A stretch of 7,261 bases of DNA from Omnitrophica WOR_2 bacterium GWA2_47_8. Lineage in GTDB: Bacteria > Omnitrophota > Gorgyraeia > Zapsychrales > GWA2-47-8. Positions 1-4,645 of this stretch are shown here, piece by piece; position 1 is the first letter of the stretch, and every line of letters starts with the position of its first letter. The position numbers were made by a program, and so were the translations under genes. Under the pieces are notes generated by a model. It made no database searches and was not told the origin of the DNA. It saw nothing but the letters and a program-made list of their open reading frames with translations. Where the stretch lies: positions 1 to 7,261 of the forward strand of contig MHFY01000112.1 in NCBI GenBank assembly GCA_001805375.1. Direction: 5' to 3'.

Positions 1-45
1 CGCGACAGATCGGTCGGTTTGGAGGCGGTAGAAGTAGGTGCCGCT
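1..45. repeat. 45-bp direct repeat, left copy (sorting-domain code)
   Basis: These 45 bases are identical, in the same orientation, to 4655-4699. On the minus strand both encode SGTYFYRLQTDRSVA near the end of a T9SS sorting domain. The identity may continue beyond the left edge. The next homologous segment (TPVRL...YD.LG) matches its counterpart at only about 30 of 39 bases, so the perfect stretch is a distinct tract rather than uniform similarity. Confidence 0.95.
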
Positions 46-180
46 CGCAAGCGCTTGCCCCAGCATGTCGTACACCGTGAGGCGTACGGGGGTCCGGGTA
101 GTTCTGGGCGAGGGAGAACATCTCCGGCAGGGCAAACGGGCGCCGCGCCTCAAGGTTGAGCGTGCCTGCGCTGAATTTGA
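1..180 (-). pseudogene. Decayed 3' end of a T9SS-sorted protein gene (sorting-domain remnant)
   Basis: Read on the minus strand, this stretch encodes pieces of a type IX secretion C-terminal sorting domain. From about 180 down to 86 one frame reads VKFSAGTLNLEARRPFALPE, then MFSLAQNYPDP, the usual entry into such domains. It then shifts frame to TPVRLTVYDMLGQALASGTY, then FYRLQTDRSVA, and runs off the left edge. Compared with the intact domain at 4628-4886, about 47 nt are missing after NYP, which removes the FNPSTTIRFEL part and breaks the frame. About 66 nt are missing in frame between LGQ and ASGTYFYRL. The reading frame meets a stop (TAA) near 190 where the DNA turns AT-rich, so the N-terminal part of the gene is gone. 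The plus-strand frame across this area is only its shadow. The remnant is clear; the cause of the deletions, including possible misassembly, is not. Confidence 0.8.
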
Positions 181-202
181 CATAGTATTAGATTTGTATA
201 AT
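177..202 (+). promoter_or_regulatory. Possible promoter of the five-gene island operon
   Basis: A perfect -35 hexamer TTGACA (177-182) and a perfect -10 hexamer TATAAT (197-202) precede the first island gene. The spacer is only 14 bp, shorter than the usual 16-18, so they may not act as a pair; the TATAAT could work with another -35. The -35 lies on the edge of the sorting-domain remnant and the -10 in AT-rich island DNA, so the promoter straddles the junction. No other candidate is seen upstream of 241. Confidence 0.45.
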
Positions 203-240
203 CATAGAATTATGAGGCACAAGGTTTTTAGAAGAGATGG

Positions 241-828
241 ATGTGCCTAGATACAAATATCACCAAACATCAGAATATGCCCTACTCCTCTGAAGTATTT
301 GATAATTCGATAAAGGAACTTTTTGCCCGCTGGAAATATAAAACCTATCTCGATATTGGCGTTGGTGCCGGAAAATATGGGGCAATAATCAAATCACTAA
401 GTGGGGGAAATCATGTCACAGGAATTGAAATAGAGAAGGAGTATGTGGAACGTTTTGGCCTTGAAAATCTATATGATGAAATAGCGAACAAAGATGTTTT
501 ATCGATTGTGAGTGGGGCTCAGGAAATCATGTATGATGTTGTTATCATGGGAGACGTCCTAGAACATCTCTTGAAGTCGGATGGATTAGATCTCGTCCAT
601 TTTTATGTATACAGGTGTAAGAGAATGATAGTGGTTTATCCGAGTAAATATGTGCAGTACGATGTTGGGGGTAAGAAATCGGAATCTCATAGATCTGTTT
701 GGGGAGAATGGGATTTTGACCATTTTGAGCATGAGCACAAATCAGATGGGTATATGAATATGACCGTCGTTCGTGGATATTTAGATGATGAGGACGCCAT
801 TATAAATCTTGGTGGACAGGCCTCATGA
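241..828 (+). CDS. Class I SAM-dependent methyltransferase
   Basis: A 195-residue protein with a Rossmann-type S-adenosylmethionine methyltransferase core. Motif I is LDIGVGAGKYG at residues 37-47, an acidic strand end follows in VTGIEIE, and DVVIMGDVLEHL (99-110) matches the post-motif II region of UbiE/Methyltransf_11-like enzymes. The C-terminal third (WGEWDFDHFEHEHKSDGY) is rich in His, Asp and Glu and is not recognised. ATG 241 was chosen because weak GAAGAG lies 4 nt upstream; ATG 277 is an in-frame alternative with no ribosome-binding site. The gene opens the island operon and overlaps the next gene by 4 bp (ATGA). Next to three glycosyltransferases, O- or C-methylation of a sugar or glycan precursor in the cytoplasm is plausible. 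The substrate is inferred from context only. Confidence 0.8.
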   Translation: MCLDTNITKHQNMPYSSEVFDNSIKELFARWKYKTYLDIGVGAGKYGAIIKSLSGGNHVTGIEIEKEYVERFGLENLYDEIANKDVLSIVSGAQEIMYDVVIMGDVLEHLLKSDGLDLVHFYVYRCKRMIVVYPSKYVQYDVGGKKSESHRSVWGEWDFDHFEHEHKSDGYMNMTVVRGYLDDEDAIINLGGQAS

Positions 829-1655
829 ATAAGTATGGGAGAAGGCCGAGAATCGGAGTTTCTATGATGGCTAAGAATGCCGAATTATTTATCGGGCCTG
901 TTATTCGTTGTTTATCGTGGACGGATGGTATTTATCTCTACGATGATAATTCTAATGACCATACCATTAAGAATGCTCAAGACAGCACGCGTGTGCCACT
1001 AATCGTGGAGAGTGGCAGAAATAAAAAATCCGTATTCGAACGAGGGGAAATGGAAATAAGAAATCATTTAGTGTGTCAAGTCTTTAAAAAACTTAATTGT
1101 GACCTCTTGGTATTAGTTGATAGTGATGAGTTGTTGAGTCGGAACATAAAAACAGTAATCCTCCAGACATTTTCTGACCCGAAAATCGATTCGCTTTGTT
1201 TTTCGATCTGGCACTTGTATAACAAAAAGAAATATATTCACTTTTGGGAGACACACATGAACGGAACGTATCTCATAGACCCCCATATTAGAGTTATCAG
1301 AAAAAGCAGGAGGTATGAGATGGGGTATCCAGATGGAAGCCACCCATTCATTCGCACGACGGACCTAACACGATGTATTCATGGACCATATCACTACCAT
1401 CTGAAGTATTACCACAAGAGCCCTTATCCAAATTACTCATTGGGTTTTTTACCAGAATACCCCACCCCAAAACAGGTGAAGCCCTATCTTCGTAACCTTT
1501 CATTTCCAATTCCAGCCGACGTCAGGCGGTGCATAGACATGGTTGATTGGAGTTCGATTTCTCGAATGGAAACAAGCTACTACGCAAGTTATAAATCCAC
1601 AAGAACAACTCTTACATCACGTGAGGCATCAATACATCCTCGTGATAAGAAATGA
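825..1655 (+). CDS. GT2-like (GT-A fold) glycosyltransferase
   Basis: A 276-residue protein. The N-terminus (RIGVSMMAKNAELFIGPVIR) resembles family 2 glycosyltransferases. It is followed by the nucleotide-binding acidic pair in YLYDDNSNDHT (D40, D41) and a DxD-type metal and nucleotide-sugar motif DSDE at residues 99-102 after a hydrophobic strand (LLVLV). The second half has many aromatic and His residues (HGPYHYHLKYYHKSPYPNY) as often seen in acceptor regions, but no specific subfamily is recognised. There is no signal peptide or membrane segment, so it probably acts on the cytoplasmic side. The start overlaps the preceding stop (ATGA, 825-828) and the stop overlaps the next start (ATGA, 1652-1655), which suggests translational coupling. 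It probably adds one sugar to a surface polysaccharide, glycolipid or glycoprotein; donor and acceptor are unknown. Confidence 0.82.
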   Translation: MNKYGRRPRIGVSMMAKNAELFIGPVIRCLSWTDGIYLYDDNSNDHTIKNAQDSTRVPLIVESGRNKKSVFERGEMEIRNHLVCQVFKKLNCDLLVLVDSDELLSRNIKTVILQTFSDPKIDSLCFSIWHLYNKKKYIHFWETHMNGTYLIDPHIRVIRKSRRYEMGYPDGSHPFIRTTDLTRCIHGPYHYHLKYYHKSPYPNYSLGFLPEYPTPKQVKPYLRNLSFPIPADVRRCIDMVDWSSISRMETSYYASYKSTRTTLTSREASIHPRDKK

Positions 1656-2605
1656 GTATGCTGGACATCAATAAAGATATATTGCTTTTCTATAGAAAGC
1701 ACGAACATGATTTTCCGAATAGGGATTTCAATAGAACCGTGTCGGGTTTCATGGCGTGGTATCAGCTATTAGTTCAAGCTCTCACGAAATCTGGATTTAC
1801 GGTGCACGAGAATGATTTTGATTTAGCTGCCGCAAATCCTGACTATCCAATCGGTCTTGTGGGTACCCCTCTCTCGTTAAAGAATTGGGACTTACCAAAC
1901 CCAGCTATTCTTGGCCCCAGTATGTATGATCACCCAAGATTGAATCCCGGTCTCATGGGGGATAGACGATACAGGTACTATCTTTTCACTTGCGAGTGGC
2001 TACGGAATCTTTTTCAGCCCTTCTATGGGGATAAGTGTGTTTTATGGCATGCGGGTGTAGATATCGAGAAATGGCCTGACGTTAAGAAGTGTCATAAGGA
2101 TATTGATGTCTTGATTTACGATAAAATGCGCTGGACAAGAGATATAAAAGAAAAGTTTATTTTACAGCCCATTCTGGAAGATATAGGAAACAGGAGATTA
2201 AATTCGTATGTCCTGAAGTACGGAAATATATCCCGTGACCAGTATAAAGACCTCCTTTCCCGGTCTCGGTCGATGATTTTTCTCTGTGAGCACGAAACGC
2301 AGGGGATGGCGTATCAAGAAGCGCTTGCCTCCAACGTTCCGGTATTGGCCTGGGACCCCGGGTACTGGGTCGATCCCTTGTGGGAGATTTTTTCAGAAAA
2401 TCCGGTTCCCTCGACATCGGTTCCGCAATTTTCTGATCAATGTGGCGCGAAATTCAAGAAGGTATACGAATTCAATTCCCGATTTAGCGAGTTTTACAGT
2501 ACATTAGATATATATGAACCGCGAAAATTTGCCGAAGAAAATCTATCACTCAAAAAATCAGCGGAAGTATATTATGGATATTACAAAAGTTGCTGTAAAA
2601 AATAA
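1652..2605 (+). CDS. GT4-like (GT-B fold) glycosyltransferase
   Basis: A 317-residue protein whose C-terminal half matches the Glycos_transf_1 (GT4-type) nucleotide-sugar domain. CEHETQGMAYQEALASNVPV carries the EX7E pair at E215 and E223, followed by LAWDPG. In the middle, VLWHAGVDIEKWPDVKK corresponds to the common 'NGVD...F' segment that opens the second Rossmann domain. The N-terminal domain (LLFYRKHEHDFPNRDFNRTV) is divergent. At 317 residues it is somewhat shorter than typical GT4 enzymes of about 350-400, so part of the N-terminal domain is reduced. No signal peptide is seen. The start is set by the ATGA overlap; no ribosome-binding site is visible, which fits coupling. Its 3' end overlaps the next gene by 32 bp. 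It probably transfers a sugar in the same glycan pathway as its neighbours. Confidence 0.8.
   Translation: MSMLDINKDILLFYRKHEHDFPNRDFNRTVSGFMAWYQLLVQALTKSGFTVHENDFDLAAANPDYPIGLVGTPLSLKNWDLPNPAILGPSMYDHPRLNPGLMGDRRYRYYLFTCEWLRNLFQPFYGDKCVLWHAGVDIEKWPDVKKCHKDIDVLIYDKMRWTRDIKEKFILQPILEDIGNRRLNSYVLKYGNISRDQYKDLLSRSRSMIFLCEHETQGMAYQEALASNVPVLAWDPGYWVDPLWEIFSENPVPSTSVPQFSDQCGAKFKKVYEFNSRFSEFYSTLDIYEPRKFAEENLSLKKSAEVYYGYYKSCCKK
2563..2567 (+). promoter_or_regulatory. Ribosome-binding site deciding the GT9 start
   Basis: GGAAG lies 6 nt before ATG 2574, inside the end of the preceding gene. The longer in-frame start at 2514 has no Shine-Dalgarno sequence and would need a 92-bp overlap, so 2574 is preferred. 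Confidence 0.6.
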
Positions 2606-3632
2606 TCAAGGGGGCAGAGGCTGTTTGGTAATAAACTACCCCCGTCTCGGTGATGCAATAATGTCATATTCGGCAATCCGGTCGCTTTCTCTAGATTCAC
2701 AATTTGCAGGGTTGATCGTCGCGTATCCTGCCACGCCGGTATCAAAGAGTAGCTATTTTATTCATCATTTCCCCTTTCCGCAGCAGTATAAAGAGTTTGA
2801 CCCCAATTGGTATGCTTTCAGTGAGGAAAATTGGGGCAAGATAACTGATTTCATGCGAATGGAGAGAATCATGACCGTGGTAAACCTCCAAAACGAGGGT
2901 CCGCTGTATGATAAGGACTACTATCGATTTAAAGAAGTGTACGCGGGCCAGTTCAATTTTTGGGAATTAGATTCTTATCAAATTTATCACGGTGCTCGAA
3001 AAATTCATCTTCTTGAAAGCACGAAGAAAATGTTTGAGGTTCGCAATGTCCAATGGTGGTATCCCCCGCGAAGGACCTTTCAGGAAATGAGACGCGGGAA
3101 CGTTATTTTCTTTGTCGGTAGCAATGAGGCGAACAAGCGATGGGGTGTGAAACAATGGATTCGAGTAATTAGGCAATTATCGTCCAAATATAGAAATGAA
3201 AAATTTCTTGTTTTATCTGGTGTTTCACGACAGGAAAGGGAAGAAATCAACCATATCCATGATGGTATTGCCAATCTGCCCAATGTTTCAGTGGTAGGAC
3301 CGGAAACTCTCGATGAAAGTTTTGAAAGAATCGGAAAATCGAAGTTTGTGATATCCCACGATACCTATCCTATTCACCTCGCATCGCTACTGTCGATACC
3401 AGTGCTTGGCATCTATTTTTCTACCGACCCAGTTATTTGGGGTAGCTATCTCAATGAATATAAATATATTTCCAGCCCGCTTGCCTGTTTTGGTAGAAAG
3501 CAAGGAACAGGGAACTGTTCTCATTTTCACACAACATGTCCTAATATTGATGAAATAAAAAAATCAATAACTGTCGAGCAGGTTGTTTTTGAAGGCGTTA
3601 GAATGATCGAAAAAATAACACAGAAATCTTAA
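2574..3632 (+). CDS. GT9 family (heptosyltransferase-like) glycosyltransferase
   Basis: A 352-residue protein from ATG 2574; the frame stays open back to 2514. It shows the family 9 pattern. NYPRLGDAIMSYSAIRSL (21-38) corresponds to the 'R.GD......AI..L' opening of ADP-heptose:LPS heptosyltransferases. FFVGSNEANKRWGVKQW corresponds to the 'G....KRW....W' segment, and ISHDTYPIHLASLLSIPVLG then IYFSTDPVIWG (from about 260) corresponds to the 'S.DTGP.HLA...G.P...LFG.TDP..W' donor site, with Y in place of the usual G in DTGP. A Cys pair (C..FHTTC) near the C-terminus resembles the Cys segment of many GT9 enzymes. The likely role is cytoplasmic addition of a heptose or similar sugar to an LPS core or related glycan, which would imply a diderm envelope. 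The sugar cannot be read from sequence. Confidence 0.85.
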   Translation: MDITKVAVKNNQGGRGCLVINYPRLGDAIMSYSAIRSLSLDSQFAGLIVAYPATPVSKSSYFIHHFPFPQQYKEFDPNWYAFSEENWGKITDFMRMERIMTVVNLQNEGPLYDKDYYRFKEVYAGQFNFWELDSYQIYHGARKIHLLESTKKMFEVRNVQWWYPPRRTFQEMRRGNVIFFVGSNEANKRWGVKQWIRVIRQLSSKYRNEKFLVLSGVSRQEREEINHIHDGIANLPNVSVVGPETLDESFERIGKSKFVISHDTYPIHLASLLSIPVLGIYFSTDPVIWGSYLNEYKYISSPLACFGRKQGTGNCSHFHTTCPNIDEIKKSITVEQVVFEGVRMIEKITQKS

Positions 3633-4496
3633 ATGTTGTCCCACACCCAAAATTATATTAACAGGAGGGAGGTTGTCGCTAATCTGATACGGTTTGTTGA
3701 TTTCGGACGGGCGAACCTGGTTTTAGAAATTGGACCAGGGAAGGGGAGTATCACCGATGGATTGCTCCCACGGTCAAAAAGAATCATCGCCATTGAAGCG
3801 GACGATGATTTGCATGAATATTTGAAGGGGAAGTATCGGGGCATAGATCGAAAAAAGATGATGGTAATTCATGGAGATTTCCTCCGGTATCCACTGCCGA
3901 GCGAGCCATTTATCGTTGTCTCGAATATACCTTTCAACATCACGGCAGACATCATACGAAAGATCACTAGTGAAGATTCCATGCTCCAAGTGGCATACCT
4001 TATTGTGCAGAAGGAGGCCGCGATAAAATTTTTAGGCGCCCCGCACGCCCACTCTCCGCTTTTTTCCCATTTACTCAACATACACTACACAATAAAAAAA
4101 CTTATTGATATTTCAAAGGAGAATTACACGCCCCGTCCGCGGTATGATACCGCGCTCATCTCTATAGAGAGAAGGGCTAAGCCAATTCTGGCTGGGTTGG
4201 AATTGATGCAATTCAAAGATTTTCTCACTCATGTTTTTGGTTGTAATAAGCGCACCATAAAAATAGCTCTAAAAACCGTAATGAGTAATTTACAGGTGAA
4301 GATTATCCTGGCGAACTTGAACCTTTCAGAGAGTGCAGAGGTCAAGAGGGTTATGTTTGCCGATTGGATTAGCATTTTCAAAACTTTTACTGATCAGGCA
4401 CCAGAGAGATCATTTGAAAAAATACATGGCTCATACAAAAACCTCCTCGTCGAGCAAAAAGGACTAAAGAAAAAACATCGAACCAGGGTTGATTAG
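3633..4496 (+). CDS. Erm/KsgA-family rRNA adenine N6-dimethyltransferase
   Basis: A 287-residue protein with the layout of the rRNA adenine dimethylase family. HTQNYINRREVVANLI (4-19) matches the 'SQNFL' opening, LEIGPGKGS (31-39) is SAM motif I, IIAIEADDDLHEYL is motif II and HGDFL motif III. SNIPFNITADIIRKI (from 97; NIPF at 98-101) is catalytic motif IV, and YLIVQKEAAIKFLG (from 122) and YTPRPRYDTALISIERR complete the pattern. SHTQNY, NIPFNIT and a basic tail (KGLKKKHRTRVD) look closer to Erm, which methylates 23S rRNA A2058 and gives macrolide-lincosamide-streptogramin resistance, than to housekeeping KsgA of about 260-275 residues. This is judged by eye, and KsgA-type specificity is not excluded. 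Its ATG directly follows the stop of the GT9 gene (TAAATG) with no ribosome-binding site, so it is probably translated by coupling. It is the last gene before the terminator and functionally out of place among glycosyltransferases. Confidence 0.85.
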   Translation: MLSHTQNYINRREVVANLIRFVDFGRANLVLEIGPGKGSITDGLLPRSKRIIAIEADDDLHEYLKGKYRGIDRKKMMVIHGDFLRYPLPSEPFIVVSNIPFNITADIIRKITSEDSMLQVAYLIVQKEAAIKFLGAPHAHSPLFSHLLNIHYTIKKLIDISKENYTPRPRYDTALISIERRAKPILAGLELMQFKDFLTHVFGCNKRTIKIALKTVMSNLQVKIILANLNLSESAEVKRVMFADWISIFKTFTDQAPERSFEKIHGSYKNLLVEQKGLKKKHRTRVD

Positions 4497-4510
4497 TGTT
4501 TGGTACACAC

Positions 4511-4541
4511 AAAGCCCCAACGTTGCCGTTGGGGCTTTTCT
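4511..4541 (+). terminator. Intrinsic terminator, probably bidirectional, between convergent genes
   Basis: A perfect 12-bp stem (AAAGCCCCAACG 4511-4522, loop TTGC, CGTTGGGGCTTT 4527-4538) is followed by TCTG, with TTTT at the stem end. It starts 14 bp after the Erm-like gene. On the other strand it ends in CTTTGTGTG and lies about 90 bp beyond the stop of the minus-strand T9SS gene, so it may serve both convergent units. Confidence 0.85.
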
Positions 4542-4560
4542 GTAGCCGAAGCCACAGAGA

Positions 4561-4645
4561 TTACTTGAGCAGAACGTGTCAATCCATAGCTAGCAGGTGC
4601 TAGCGGAGGAGGACGTGTCCGTCCGCGTTAGCGGAGTAGGACCAT
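4561..4645 (-). repeat. Three serial versions of a sorting-domain 3' end
   Basis: On the minus strand three short units each read like the last codons of a T9SS sorting domain. They are the functional MVLLR-stop (4645-4628), then HVLLR-stop (TAG at 4602-4600) and HVLLK-stop (TAA at 4563-4561). At DNA level 4599-4614 matches 4627-4642 at 14/16 bases, and 4567-4580 matches 4606-4619 at 12/14. The outer two have no sorting domain before them, so they look like tails left by earlier insertions, replacements or slippage. Confidence 0.6.
4589..4604. repeat. Paired GCTAGC palindromes
   Basis: GCTAGC occurs at 4589-4594 and again at 4599-4604, separated by AGGT. It forms both a direct and an inverted repeat and a possible 6-bp hairpin, and lies between the first and second relic tails. 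No function is assigned. Confidence 0.5.

Larger units (their letters stand above)
181..4500. other. AT-rich genomic island carrying a glycan-modification operon
   Basis: Base composition drops sharply at about 180 and rises again beyond the terminator near 4540. Sample counts are 38/60 G+C at 61-120, 22/60 at 301-360 and 35/60 at 4801-4860. All five genes inside are on the plus strand and packed without gaps. The flanking genes read on the minus strand, and the left one is a truncated remnant. This fits horizontal acquisition of a surface-glycan cassette. No integrase, transposase, tRNA or terminal inverted repeat is visible, so the mobilisation mechanism is unknown. The exact right edge could lie anywhere in about 4497-4560. 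Confidence 0.7.

Noticed and set aside
38..250. 70-residue plus-strand frame at the left edge
   Set aside because: It is antisense to the sorting-domain remnant and crosses the island junction; it has no ribosome-binding site or recognisable protein features.
2514..2573. Longer N-terminus for the GT9 protein from ATG 2514
   Set aside because: No Shine-Dalgarno sequence, a 92-bp overlap with the previous gene, and the added 20 residues lie outside the GT9 fold; ATG 2574 has GGAAG 6 nt upstream.
181..4560. Island as an insertion sequence or integron
   Set aside because: No transposase, integrase, terminal inverted repeats, target-site duplication or attC-like sites could be seen.
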